A program made the translations under genes and the position numbers. The notes under the pieces were generated by a model. It was given only the letters and a program-made list of their open reading frames with translations, was not told the origin of the DNA and did not search any database. A stretch of 64,000 nucleotides of DNA from Paenibacillus albicereus (GTDB lineage: Bacteria > Bacillota > Bacilli > Paenibacillales > Paenibacillaceae), in the NCBI RefSeq assembly GCF_012676905.1, contig NZ_CP051428.1, positions 3,496,001 to 3,560,000 of the forward strand, written 5' to 3'. Positions 54,920 to 63,444 of this stretch are shown piece after piece (the first letter of the stretch is position 1; each line of letters opens with the position of its first letter).

Positions 54920-55141
54920 TCAACCTTCCGCCTCGTTGCCGGTCACCTCGACGATCGAGCTGCCGAACAGGCGATGCCCCTTGATGAAGTCGACCTCTTT
55001 CTTGACGGTCGTCGTGTATTCGCCGTTCTCAAACCGGATATGCTGGCCGGGAACGGGGACGAGAATGCCTTCGACGATGCTGTTGCGTGCGGGAACCATG
55101 CAGAGCACCTGGTTCGCGCAGCGCGAGCTGAATTTTGCCAC
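54920..55141 (-). CDS. Small phage protein, 73 aa
   Basis: GTG start with GGGGAGAGG upstream. Contains VPVPGQHIRFENGEYTTT and ends EVTGNEAEG; beta-rich, with two Cys (CANQVLC). Between the capsid gene and a terminator, the position of head decoration or completion proteins; function unknown. Confidence 0.65.
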   Translation of the reverse strand: MAKFSSRCANQVLCMVPARNSIVEGILVPVPGQHIRFENGEYTTTVKKEVDFIKGHRLFGSSIVEVTGNEAEG

Positions 55142-55172
55142 TGGAGCCTCTCCCCTCTATCGTTTCGTTGGA

Positions 55173-56330
55173 CTAGCTGGTCACACCGGTCAGGACGGCA
55201 TGCGTCTCCGGATTGCGGACCTCAAGGCCGGCCTCCGTAATATACTGGTCAACGCGCGCATCGAGGTCGTTGGCCTGGATGTTCGTCTCCAGCTTCGTGT
55301 CGCGGCCGGCGAGCGGGCGGTGCTTGACGTTGGCCGGGTCGATGATGACGCCGTAGCCGCCGTAGACCGCGCCCTCCAGGATGTGCTGGTAGTTCATCAG
55401 GTTGTAGGTCCCGAACGGCGTGATGTACTTCTTGATGTCCAGGCCGAATTCTTTGGCCTGCTGATCGACTTCGAGTTTGTTCATGGCCCAGCTATTCAGG
55501 ACCGTGAGCAGGCGGGCCGAGCACAGCAGGATCTTCTCCTTCGAACCGTATTTAAACACGGTCTCGGAGATGTTGTTGTCGAACTCGGTTGCCGTCAGCT
55601 GACCGCCCGCGTCGTAGTTGTTTTTGGTCAAGAAGGAGAGCAGGCCACCCGTCGTGCGCAGAGGTTTCGCTCCGGACGTGTCCAGCTTCTTCTCGCCGAA
55701 CATGTAGGAACGCGCGATGTCAATTTTGTGCTGCGCGCCGCCTTTTGCTTGCTGGTAGGCCAGGTCCTTACCGCCGTACATCTTCGTCGCGTTCTCCGTG
55801 CCGGTCACGCCGAACGGCGTTTTGAAGATCTGCGTGTAGTTGAAGCGCGGGACCTCCTGCGTCGACTTGAGCTCGCGCGTCCCGGAACCCTCCTGATTGG
55901 CGTTGCCGATGATGACGAGCGGATCGTCGTTGACGATCGCCGCAGCTGCCGTCAGGCCGTAGCCTCGGCCGACCGTGATGGTGTTCGTGCCGCTGTTTAC
56001 GGTTTTGACGAGCATCACCTCGCCCGTGCGCGGCACCTTGATGATGTCGTTCGGCGAGAAATACGCGCCGTTGTCGACGACCATCGACGTGTCGGAAGCC
56101 GTGTATCCAGCGACCAGGTTAATCGCGTCCCAGCGTGGGAGCAGATCGTCCTCCAGCCACTCGAATTTCGGGCTGTTGGCCGTCTCCGTGTTGCGCTTGG
56201 CGATCTTGAGGAAGGACATGAACGGCTCCGCGTTAGGCTGCAGCAGGCCGATCGTGTCGGACATGTCGACGACGACTTTACTCGATCCGATGTTGAGGGT
56301 ATCGCGCACCCCCGTTGTTACTGGTGGCAT
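55173..56330 (-). CDS. Major capsid protein, SU10-like (DUF5309)
   Basis: 385 aa of HK97-fold type: starts MPPVTTGVRDTLNIGSS, with an E-loop-like region and EVPRFNYTQIFKTPFGVTGT, YMFGEKKLDTSGAKPLRTTGG and ILLCSARLLTVLNSWAMNK, matching DUF5309 proteins that form the capsids of SU10-type and related podoviruses. Preceded by a scaffold gene. Confidence 0.85.
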   Translation of the reverse strand: MPPVTTGVRDTLNIGSSKVVVDMSDTIGLLQPNAEPFMSFLKIAKRNTETANSPKFEWLEDDLLPRWDAINLVAGYTASDTSMVVDNGAYFSPNDIIKVPRTGEVMLVKTVNSGTNTITVGRGYGLTAAAAIVNDDPLVIIGNANQEGSGTRELKSTQEVPRFNYTQIFKTPFGVTGTENATKMYGGKDLAYQQAKGGAQHKIDIARSYMFGEKKLDTSGAKPLRTTGGLLSFLTKNNYDAGGQLTATEFDNNISETVFKYGSKEKILLCSARLLTVLNSWAMNKLEVDQQAKEFGLDIKKYITPFGTYNLMNYQHILEGAVYGGYGVIIDPANVKHRPLAGRDTKLETNIQANDLDARVDQYITEAGLEVRNPETHAVLTGVTS

Positions 56331-56356
56331 CTATGTTCACGCTCCTGATTGATGAA

Positions 56357-57175
56357 TTATCCGAAGATGCCGCCGCCCTGGCTCGCAGCGAGGATGTTCG
56401 CCTTCATCTGCTCGACCGGGCTCAGCTCGCCCTCGGTCTGTTTCTTCCCGCCCTTCGGCAGGTTGGCCGCTTGCTTTGTCCGGCGGGCCGTGGCGCTCTC
56501 CTCGCGGCCCGCTCGTTTGCCTTGCTCGTATGCCTTTGCGCCGGACTCCCCGAATGCCTCGGCGGCCGCCATGCGGAGGACGCGGGGAGAAGGGTTCTTG
56601 ACCAGGCCGGGGTTGCCAAGCTCATTGGCGATTTCCGCCACCTTGCCGAACAGCAACCCCATGCCCTCGTCGCTCGCCGCTCGCGGGTACTGCTTCGTCA
56701 GCGCCTCGACGTTCTTCAGCAGCTGCTCGTCCTCGCGAGCTTGCTGCAGGGGCGCTACCTGCTGCGCCGCAGCCGCCGCAACCAACTGCTGGATTGTCCC
56801 GAAAGGGTTGTCCTTGAAATGGCTCCAGAACACCTCGTTAGGGTCCGTTGGCTGGCCGCCGGACTGTGCCTGCTGAGGCGCCGGAACCGCCGCCGGCTGC
56901 TGACGGCTCTTGGTGAACTCGCGATGAAGGTTCTGATAGGCCTTCGCGAGCTCATCCGACGACTTGAACTTCCCGAGGATCAGTTCTCCGTCTTGTCCGG
57001 ACTCATCCGGGGACGCGCCGTCCTCGTCGCCTTGCTCCTCGCCGCCTTCGAAGTCGTCCTGCTCCTCAAAGTCGGCGTCGCCTTCGGTGATCTGTCCGGC
57101 CGCCTGCTCTTCTTGTCCGGATGCGTCCGGGGATTCGCTCGCGGTTATCGTACCTTCATCTCCGAAAATGCTCAT
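56357..57175 (-). CDS. Capsid scaffold protein
   Basis: 272 aa. Highly acidic N-terminus (residues 1-60 rich in Glu/Asp/Gln), KSSDELAKAYQNLHREF, a Gln/Ala-rich middle and a basic C-terminus (RRTKQAANLPKGGKKQ), the charge layout of phage scaffolds that bind coat protein by their C-terminus. Directly upstream of the capsid gene. Confidence 0.78.
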   Translation of the reverse strand: MSIFGDEGTITASESPDASGQEEQAAGQITEGDADFEEQDDFEGGEEQGDEDGASPDESGQDGELILGKFKSSDELAKAYQNLHREFTKSRQQPAAVPAPQQAQSGGQPTDPNEVFWSHFKDNPFGTIQQLVAAAAAQQVAPLQQAREDEQLLKNVEALTKQYPRAASDEGMGLLFGKVAEIANELGNPGLVKNPSPRVLRMAAAEAFGESGAKAYEQGKRAGREESATARRTKQAANLPKGGKKQTEGELSPVEQMKANILAASQGGGIFG

Positions 57176-57324
57176 GGGTGATGCTCCTCTCGATTCGTGG
57201 AATATAACAAGGCTCCCGATGAGGGAGCCGATCCACCGAAGTGGTTAACGGGCGTCGGAGTCTCGCCGACGCCCGAGCCAATCAATTACGCGCGACGCCG
57301 GCGTTCGCCCACATGACGGACTGC
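57176..57324 (-). other. Spacer before the scaffold gene, two hairpins
   Basis: Minus-strand hairpins CGGGCGTCGGCG-AGA-CTCCGACGCCCG (57249-57275) and GGCTCCC-TCATC-GGGAGCC then TTGTTATATT (57211-57229). They may tune expression between portal and capsid genes. An 18-codon frame (57282-57338) has no good ribosome-binding site and is not called. Confidence 0.6.
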
Positions 57325-57576
57325 TCAAGGTTCGTCATCGCCAGCGACTTCGTCTTCCATCCCCTTCTTGATTGTGTCGGATATATGTGAAAGCACCGAC
57401 TCCAGAGCCTCGACTCCGGCGCGGTGCTGAATGACTTCCTCCCAGCTCCCACAGGTGAGAAGCTGCTGCATTCGGTCGTGGATGCGTCCGGCGATGAAGC
57501 CCTCGACTTGTCGCCAGCCGGCCATCTCGATCAGGAAGCGCAGCTCCTGCGCCTGCTGTTGCTCCGCCTCGCTCAT
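57325..57576 (-). CDS. Small phage protein, 83 aa
   Basis: Helical, MSEAEQQQAQELRFLIEMAG, then LLTCGSWEEVIQHRAGVEAL and an acidic tail. Overlaps the portal stop by 4 nt (ATGA). Function unknown; might be a head protein or a minor scaffold. Confidence 0.7.
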   Translation of the reverse strand: MSEAEQQQAQELRFLIEMAGWRQVEGFIAGRIHDRMQQLLTCGSWEEVIQHRAGVEALESVLSHISDTIKKGMEDEVAGDDEP

Positions 57577-59558
57577 ACGCCCGCCCCCTGCATCTGAAGT
57601 CCTTGCTCCTGCATCAGCGCCGTGTTCGCGCCGCCGCCCGCCGCTGGCATGCCCCCGTCAGAGGGGACGCCTTGCGGCGCTGGCTGGCCGCCGCCCTGCC
57701 CTTGCACGAACGTCATCAGCGCCTGGCCAATGTCCGGCGGAAGCGTCTGGATGAATTGCATGACGGCCTCTTGCTGGATCTGCCCGCTCAGCTCGGCGTC
57801 GGTCGGCAGCAGCTCGTCCGTGTCCTGGATGTCGTAGGCCTCCAGGATCTTCTCGAGTAGCGCGCGCCGCTTCAGGGGGAACTGCTGATAAAACGGGTCC
57901 TTGCTGGCGATGTTGTACAGCTCGACCATCCGCTGCTTATAGGCTTCCTTGTTCGCGATCGGCTCGACGCTGCTGCCGGCCGGTGTCAGGAAGAACTCGC
58001 CTTGGATCTCCTCCGGGCTGATCTCCGGCCATTCCGCATCGGCCTTGTCGAAGAGCGGGAGCAGACGGATGTCGTGGATGTACTGCTGGTTCAGCTGAAT
58101 CATCTTGCGGCTGATCGCGACGAGCAGCTTCTTTTCGAGCGAGCTGATGATCATCTTGAAGCGCACGCTCGCGTTGTTGTCCTTGCTCATGGTCGTCGTT
58201 GCCGTCTCTTTGGCCCCGCTGGAACCCATGACCACGTCCTGCGCTCCTGTGGCGTCCTGCGCGTCCTTGCGAATCGTCGCTTCCTGGTTGAAGGAGGTCG
58301 TCACTCCGCTGTCCACCGCATCGAGCACGGCGAGGTCCTCCATCTTATCGACCTCGATAACGCCGCCCTGCCGCCATTTCAGCTGCTTGCGGTCCAGTAC
58401 CGCGCCGCGCCGGACCTTCCACATGCGCCGCATGCTGTACGAACGGTAGTCGATGCGCTGGTTACGCTCCGTGTTCAGCTCCTGCAGCAAGTCGTAGATG
58501 ATTTCCATCACGCCGACGCCGTAGAAATTGCCTGGATCGTCGCAGTACACGTCTTTGTCGTAGGGCTTGCGCTTGTGCCAGAACGGGTTGCCCGCGTCCT
58601 TGGCGAGGTACGTCCGATTAATGATGATGACCTGCCGGTCGTCCTCCCAGTAGAAATGCACCTCGAACAGGTTGTCGTCGCTGTCCTGCTCCAGATTGGC
58701 GTCGTCCACGTTCGGCAGCCCGATCGCATTCATGCGGTAATCGCGCGCTTTGTTCTTGGCCGAGAGCTTCGGGACCTTTCTCCAGTCCAGCTTCATCTCG
58801 TCGTCATCGTCGGCCATTCGCTGCAGCTCCTCCTTGGAGAGGTAAGCCACATGGCCGCAGAACCGCGCGTCGTCGATGTCCTCAGCGTTCGGGTCCACGA
58901 AAAAGAGCCCCAGGTCCATGAACTTGACCTCGGGATCGTCGTAGTCGACGGTCGTCTCTTCGATCGGCTGCCAGTCTTGGATCGGCGTCTCGCCGTCGTC
59001 ATCCAGCAGCGGTAGAGGTTCGCCTGTCAACGGGTCCAGCTCCTCGCTCATGACCGGCTGCCGCTCCCGGCGGATGCGCGTGCGCTCCGTGTAGCGCCAG
59101 CCCGTGTACGCGACCGTCGTTCCGTATAGGCAGCACGTCTTCAGTCCGGAGATGAATTCGTCCTGGATGTCCATCGGGACGTTCATCTGGTAGTCGAGCA
59201 GCACCTCCATCTTCTTGGCCGCGTCCTCCCAAGGCTTGGTCTCCTTGTTGGCCCGGTAGTCCATCACGTCGACCGGAACGCCCCGCAGCCGGACATACGG
59301 CCGCGCCGCGAAGAGCGTCTCGACCAGGCGCGGCAGGATCGTCTCCAGCATGGTGAAGGCCATGGGAATGCTGATGTTGCTCCGATCGGTGACAGGCTTC
59401 AAAGTCTGTTTGTCCCGCAGCTGGTCGACCATGTTGCGCCACATCTTGTAGTAGCGCGTCCAGCGCTCCCGGTACGTCCGGTCGCGATAGTTCTCGGCGG
59501 CCTCGATGCGCGTCATGTACCAGGCCGCCGTGCGCTTACGCTTGCTGCTCGTCGCCAA
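57573..59558 (-). CDS. Portal protein (podovirus head-tail connector)
   Basis: 661 aa. MATSSKRKRTAAWYMTRIEA, ENYRDRTYRERWTRYYKMWRN (clip/stem), FYGVGVMEIIYDLLQELNTER, ISSLEKKLLVAISRKMIQLN, and a Gln/Pro/Gly-rich C-terminus. These are typical of the portal of podovirus-like phages with DUF5309 capsids, next to terminase and scaffold genes. Confidence 0.85.
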   Translation of the reverse strand: MATSSKRKRTAAWYMTRIEAAENYRDRTYRERWTRYYKMWRNMVDQLRDKQTLKPVTDRSNISIPMAFTMLETILPRLVETLFAARPYVRLRGVPVDVMDYRANKETKPWEDAAKKMEVLLDYQMNVPMDIQDEFISGLKTCCLYGTTVAYTGWRYTERTRIRRERQPVMSEELDPLTGEPLPLLDDDGETPIQDWQPIEETTVDYDDPEVKFMDLGLFFVDPNAEDIDDARFCGHVAYLSKEELQRMADDDDEMKLDWRKVPKLSAKNKARDYRMNAIGLPNVDDANLEQDSDDNLFEVHFYWEDDRQVIIINRTYLAKDAGNPFWHKRKPYDKDVYCDDPGNFYGVGVMEIIYDLLQELNTERNQRIDYRSYSMRRMWKVRRGAVLDRKQLKWRQGGVIEVDKMEDLAVLDAVDSGVTTSFNQEATIRKDAQDATGAQDVVMGSSGAKETATTTMSKDNNASVRFKMIISSLEKKLLVAISRKMIQLNQQYIHDIRLLPLFDKADAEWPEISPEEIQGEFFLTPAGSSVEPIANKEAYKQRMVELYNIASKDPFYQQFPLKRRALLEKILEAYDIQDTDELLPTDAELSGQIQQEAVMQFIQTLPPDIGQALMTFVQGQGGGQPAPQGVPSDGGMPAAGGGANTALMQEQGLQMQGAGV

Positions 59559-59778
59559 AGCTTCCCCTCCCCTCGTTTATTACCTGCTCGCCCACGTGGT
59601 AGAGCCTGCCGTCCAGACCCATGCAGACCAGCGGCCGGCCGCAGTCCCGGCAGCAGTAGGCCGCGCCTGCATCGCCGTACAGGTCCATGATCAGGTGCTG
59701 CTTGCCGCAGCAGCTCGTCATGAGGCCGGTCGCCTCCCGGTTCGTTCGGGAGTACTCGAGCGTCACCTTCCGCTTCAA
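59536..59778 (-). CDS. Small Cys-rich protein, 80 aa
   Basis: TTG start with GGGGGG upstream; overlaps the terminase stop (TTGA) and the portal start. Contains TSCCGKQHLIMDLYG and YCCRDCGRPLVCMG, a likely zinc ribbon. Often found between terminase and portal in phages; function unknown. Confidence 0.7.
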   Translation of the reverse strand: MKRKVTLEYSRTNREATGLMTSCCGKQHLIMDLYGDAGAAYCCRDCGRPLVCMGLDGRLYHVGEQVINEGRGSFGDEQQA

Positions 59779-61478
59779 TAGCCCGTCCCCCCGAAAGCTT
59801 CTTCATAGTCGTCTGCCGGGTCGTAGTAGACCTCCGGCTCCATCTGCATGCTCTGCTGTCCGCGCGCCTGATGCGCGATCGCCAGCGACAGGATCAGGTC
59901 GTCGTGCTTGCCTGCCGCCGCCTCAGGCTTGCCGGTCGGCCCGCGCACGAAGGACAGCATCTCGTGCAGCGTGGCCAGGTCGTTGATCAGCTCGATGCTC
60001 TCGCGGACGACCGTGACGAGCTCGGCAATGATGACCGGCCGGGTGACTTTCGTCGTGCGGAAGCCGTGCTTGGTCTGCTCCGGCTCGTTGATGTCGTCCA
60101 GGTTCTCACGCCGATACTGCCGCCAGTACCCGAGCCGCTCCAGCTCTTTGATCGGGTGCAAGTCAAAGTTCATCTCGATGCCGAGCAGCGCGTACCCGTA
60201 GTGCTTGCCGAAGCAGTACATCTGCTTGGCGTACAGGTCAGTATCGCTGTGGCCGTGCCAGACCGCCACCTGCTCGCCGGTGATGTTGTCGAGCATCTGG
60301 CCGGCCGAGTAGTCCTTGCCGCCTTCCGACGTGTCGCCGCCCATCGCGTACGGCCGCCGCGGCTCCGGGTGCTTGTAGATCGTGCAGACGCCGTTCGGGT
60401 CCGGCACAAACCGGATGGAGCTGTCGACGATCCGCTCCTGCGTGTACTGGTAGACAAAGCTGCCGCGCACCGGCCCCTCGCCCGCCTTACGCTGGTCCTC
60501 GTAGCGCACGCGCAGCAGCTCGATGCGAGCCATGACCTTCCGGCTGTCGAAGACCGGCGTGCCCGTCATCAGGAACGCCTCCAGATCGTTCGCCGGGTAC
60601 TCCTGTCGGAACTGATCCTCCTTGCTCCGGTCGGGCGTCTGCGGCATCTCGCTGATCTTCCAGCGGCGCCACTTGATCTGCTCGGGGCTCAGGCCGTACC
60701 GCTGGACAAGCTGCTGCTCCTCTTCGTCGTACTCGAGCCGCTCGCCGGCCGCCAGCGGAAGCAGGTATTCGGGATGCTGGAACCAGGCGTAGAAATGCGC
60801 GCGCCAGTTGTTCCCGCCGCGCTTCGCATCCTCGTATGTCTGGTGATAGTAGTTGCCGACGCCGTTGGCCGTGCTCTCGATGACAATTTCGCCATCCGGA
60901 GGCACCGCCTGCAGGAGGCCGGTCATCAGCTCCTCTGGGTTCGGCCAGAAAGCGACCTCGGAGCAAAGAACATAGTTGAACGTTTGGCCGCGTCCGAAAC
61001 CCGGAGAGCCAGCCGTACCCACGCTTATTCGGCTGTTGACTCCGATGAAGTAAAACTCCTTGCGGTTGCCGTACTTCGGTCGGTTCTTCCCGTTGTTCAG
61101 CTGCTCCTTCTTCGCCTCCGGCAACCGCTCGTACATGAGCTGCACCGTTTGAAATAGCTTCTGTGTGCTGTCTGCGTCATGAGCGACAACGGCGGCATTC
61201 ACATTCTCCTCGTTTATCACGCATTCAAAAAACCTCGCCAGCGTCAGCGTGGAGAAGCCGAGCTGCCGAGGCTTGAGGATGATGTCGCGGTTCGTCTTGT
61301 CGTTCCAGTACAGCTCTTGGATCGGGTTGAAGCGCAGCGGCACGACCTGCTTGGTCTTGTTGCGAATGAACAAGCGCTCCTGAATGTACTCTCGCGGCCG
61401 CCGCTCCCACTTGGGCGTGTTCTTGACCTTGGCCTGCTCCTTGATGCGGTTGTGGATGTTGGCGAGCAGCACAAGCAA
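59775..61478 (-). CDS. terL: Terminase large subunit
   Basis: 567 aa. ATPase: Walker A-like ILKPRQLGFSTLTLA (residues 67-81), Walker B FNYVLCSEVAFW, and motif III region VIESTANGVGN; nuclease: MGGDTSEGGKDYSAG and KHDDLILSLAIAHQ with the acidic residues. It packages DNA through the portal. The start is TTG at 61478 (GGAGGTG upstream) or the GTG two codons later. Confidence 0.93.
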   Translation of the reverse strand: MLVLLANIHNRIKEQAKVKNTPKWERRPREYIQERLFIRNKTKQVVPLRFNPIQELYWNDKTNRDIILKPRQLGFSTLTLARFFECVINEENVNAAVVAHDADSTQKLFQTVQLMYERLPEAKKEQLNNGKNRPKYGNRKEFYFIGVNSRISVGTAGSPGFGRGQTFNYVLCSEVAFWPNPEELMTGLLQAVPPDGEIVIESTANGVGNYYHQTYEDAKRGGNNWRAHFYAWFQHPEYLLPLAAGERLEYDEEEQQLVQRYGLSPEQIKWRRWKISEMPQTPDRSKEDQFRQEYPANDLEAFLMTGTPVFDSRKVMARIELLRVRYEDQRKAGEGPVRGSFVYQYTQERIVDSSIRFVPDPNGVCTIYKHPEPRRPYAMGGDTSEGGKDYSAGQMLDNITGEQVAVWHGHSDTDLYAKQMYCFGKHYGYALLGIEMNFDLHPIKELERLGYWRQYRRENLDDINEPEQTKHGFRTTKVTRPVIIAELVTVVRESIELINDLATLHEMLSFVRGPTGKPEAAAGKHDDLILSLAIAHQARGQQSMQMEPEVYYDPADDYEEAFGGTGY

Positions 61479-61601
61479 AACACCTCCAGTATATCTTTAA
61501 GAGCTAAAAAGTTCGTGCTTGCTCTCGTATAAAGACTCATGAGGTGGAATAACGTCACGAAAGGTTTGCTCCTTCGATATTTAATTGTAGACAAGGGGGT
61601 A

Positions 61602-61766
61602 ATGATTTTGATTCATGTAATCATTGAGGCTTCTTTTAATGCTAAAGAAATTCTCGTCGCGGTTAACGATTTTCTCAACAACGCAGCAGATGTAATTCAA
61701 GGGCTGAGTTCGGTTATCGCACTCTTTCCAGCCAAAGAACATGAAAAAAAAGCTTCGTCAAAGTGA
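61602..61766 (+). CDS. Plus-strand small protein in an AT-rich gap, 54 aa
   Basis: MILIHVIIEASFNAKEILVAV, LSSVIALFPAKEHEKKA; AAGGGGGT is 3-4 nt before the ATG. It is read against all phage late genes, ends 10 nt before a hairpin, and its base composition is lower in GC. It may be a moron or a toxin-like peptide. Alternatively, start from 61539. Confidence 0.45.
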   Translation: MILIHVIIEASFNAKEILVAVNDFLNNAADVIQGLSSVIALFPAKEHEKKASSK

Positions 61767-61780
61767 CGGTGCTTTTTTCA
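61749..61780. terminator. Imperfect terminator between the plus-strand gene and terS
   Basis: AAGC-TT-CGTCA-AAG-TGACG-GT-GCTTTTTT with A- and T-runs on both sides. Confidence 0.6.
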
Positions 61781-62494
61781 TGCCTCCTGATACCCCCTCA
61801 TCTGCTGTTGCTGCTCGACGATCCGCTGAAGGCGCGGGTTAGCCGCAATCTTCTGTTCGGCCACCTCGTATGCCTCCGGGTTCTCCGCGCGGAAGATGTC
61901 CATGAAGACGCTGAGGTATTCCTGAATCAACGAGAACTCGAACGCCTTCTCCCGCAGCGACGCCATGAACCGTGCGTTCTCCCTCAGCTCGCGGTTGAGG
62001 GCCGTCATGTTGCCGATGTTGCGCCTCAGTTCCAGCGTGAAGCCAATGCCCCATCGGTCCAGCGCAGACACCTCGACGCCGTCTTCCTTGAGCATGTCCC
62101 GCAGCATAATCACTCGCCGCTCGAACATGTCCGGCAGATCCGCGATCCAGTCGAAGCGATCGGCCAGCGCTTGCGTGGTCCGGAATTGCAGGTCGATCAG
62201 GTCGATATCCCGTTCCACGAGCCTGGCCACGCGGTCTGGCTCTTTCCGGAAGGCCTGCCTCTTCTGCTCCGTAGGAAAGACGGTGGACACAGGCTCCGCT
62301 CCGCGCTGTGCAGGTGACAAAGCAGCTGTCTCCATTGCCTCCAGGTAGCGCCGCACCGCCATGTTGCTGACAGGCACCTTTGCTTCCCGCGAGCATGCCT
62401 CGGCGATTTGCTGCGGGTTCTTGCCATCTCTCAATCCGGCCGCGACGACGCTCTGTAGGCCGAGCTGTTCGATCTTCAACGGCTTCGCCATCAT
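61778..62494 (-). CDS. Probable terminase small subunit
   Basis: 238 aa. N-terminal HTH-like (LRDGKNPQQIAEACSREAK, VPVSNMAVRRYLEAME), central helices and a coiled C-terminus (NPRLQRIVEQQQQMRG). Upstream of terL; the size and layout match TerS that recognises the packaging site. ATG with GGAGGG upstream, next to a TAACGTTA palindrome. Confidence 0.65.
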   Translation of the reverse strand: MMAKPLKIEQLGLQSVVAAGLRDGKNPQQIAEACSREAKVPVSNMAVRRYLEAMETAALSPAQRGAEPVSTVFPTEQKRQAFRKEPDRVARLVERDIDLIDLQFRTTQALADRFDWIADLPDMFERRVIMLRDMLKEDGVEVSALDRWGIGFTLELRRNIGNMTALNRELRENARFMASLREKAFEFSLIQEYLSVFMDIFRAENPEAYEVAEQKIAANPRLQRIVEQQQQMRGYQEA

Positions 62495-62507
62495 TGCGCC
62501 CTCCTTA

Positions 62508-62515
62508 ACGTTACG
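62508..62515. promoter_or_regulatory. TAACGTTA palindrome, copy 1
   Basis: Perfect 8-bp palindrome upstream of terS, close to its ribosome-binding site. Similar sites at 62594-62601 and 43398-43405. Confidence 0.4.
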
Positions 62516-62553
62516 GCCTCGTCAGCCGTTATTGTTTCGTTAAATCTCCAAGT

Positions 62554-62594
62554 GAAAAAGCCTCGAACCCTTATCCAGCAAGTGTTTGAGGCTT
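62554..62594 (-). terminator. Terminator of the AT-rich membrane-protein gene
   Basis: Minus strand AGCCTC ... GAGGCT, stem extended by imperfect pairing, followed by TTTTTC. Confidence 0.65.
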
Positions 62595-62601
62595 AACGTT
62601 A
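62594..62601. promoter_or_regulatory. TAACGTTA palindrome, copy 2
   Basis: In the gap between the AT-rich gene and terS, next to direct repeats of the type GTTATnnTTTCGTTAAAT (62528-62546 and 62598-62616). Confidence 0.4.
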
Positions 62602-62644
62602 TGCTTTTCGTTAAATGGCGGGGTGCATGGCGAAAATTATCGTT

Positions 62645-63385
62645 CTACAACTTTTTATACTCTTTATCAGATATTTTCTCAATAACTCCATACTGGCAAA
62701 GGTCATCGAGTCGTTTGTGTATATTTAGCGGGCTTATAAATCCATGATATTTTTCAAGCACTTCATTGAATAACTGTTTATTTGTGAATACCGTTTCTGG
62801 TTCGAGAGTAGCAATCCACTTGTCAATATGAGATTCCATCCTTCCCACTCTAATATGAGACCTTACAAATGTAGAATTATTAACATTCAATGAACTCTTA
62901 AGCTCATTTAGTTCTTTTGATATATTTTCTTTTATATCATTTGCAACTTCGGCTTTATTTACTTCCTCTTTTCCTAAGCCATTAATCTTTAAATCAACAA
63001 TTTTATTAACCCGATCTTCAACATCATTGAATTTTTTGTCAGGGTCAAATTTATTTATCTTTGTATCCATCTGTGTCAATTTTTCTCTGAGTTCTCCAAT
63101 TAATTCATGCATTTGAATATTGACCACGTCGCTTTTAGTAGCTTCACGTACAGAAATGTATATTGCAACAGCACCTAACGCAAACGAAACGAATGTTGAA
63201 CCGTATGAAATTATACCCATTACAGCATCGTTATCAATAAAAATAATTCCCTGTGTGTAAACAAACATTGCAAGCACCCAGAACCAGTCTTGGGTTCTCC
63301 ACCAGTTCCGTTTCTTTTTCTTTGTCAATTCATTTTTAAAATCATCAAACTCTTTCTTACTCACTCCAGGTTGAATATACCCCAT
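62645..63385 (-). CDS. AT-rich two-TM protein with coiled coil and winged helix
   Basis: 246 aa. Two TM segments (about residues 34-50 and 55-78), a long coiled coil (about 90-165, e.g. LIGELREKLTQMDTKINKF), and a C-terminal winged-helix-like domain (NKQLFNEVLEKYHGFISP, RLDDLCQYGVIEKISDKE). Codons are AT-rich and Lys/Asn/Ile-heavy, unlike every neighbour, so the gene was acquired separately. ATG with GGAGG upstream; own terminator. Could be a superinfection-exclusion or other lysogen-conversion factor; this is inference. Confidence 0.75.
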   Translation of the reverse strand: MGYIQPGVSKKEFDDFKNELTKKKKRNWWRTQDWFWVLAMFVYTQGIIFIDNDAVMGIISYGSTFVSFALGAVAIYISVREATKSDVVNIQMHELIGELREKLTQMDTKINKFDPDKKFNDVEDRVNKIVDLKINGLGKEEVNKAEVANDIKENISKELNELKSSLNVNNSTFVRSHIRVGRMESHIDKWIATLEPETVFTNKQLFNEVLEKYHGFISPLNIHKRLDDLCQYGVIEKISDKEYKKL

Positions 63386-63414
63386 GATCTGCCTCCATTT
63401 TCCAAAGCTAAGCC

Positions 63415-63444
63415 AAAAAAAGCTTATCCCAGAAGGAATAAGCT
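63415..63444 (-). terminator. Terminator of the sigma-like gene
   Basis: Minus strand AGCTTATTCC-TTCT-GGGATAAGCT followed by TTTTTTT. The stop codon lies in the stem. Confidence 0.85.

Noticed and set aside
57282-57338. 18-codon frame before the scaffold gene
   Set aside because: No ribosome-binding site and overlaps the end of another gene.
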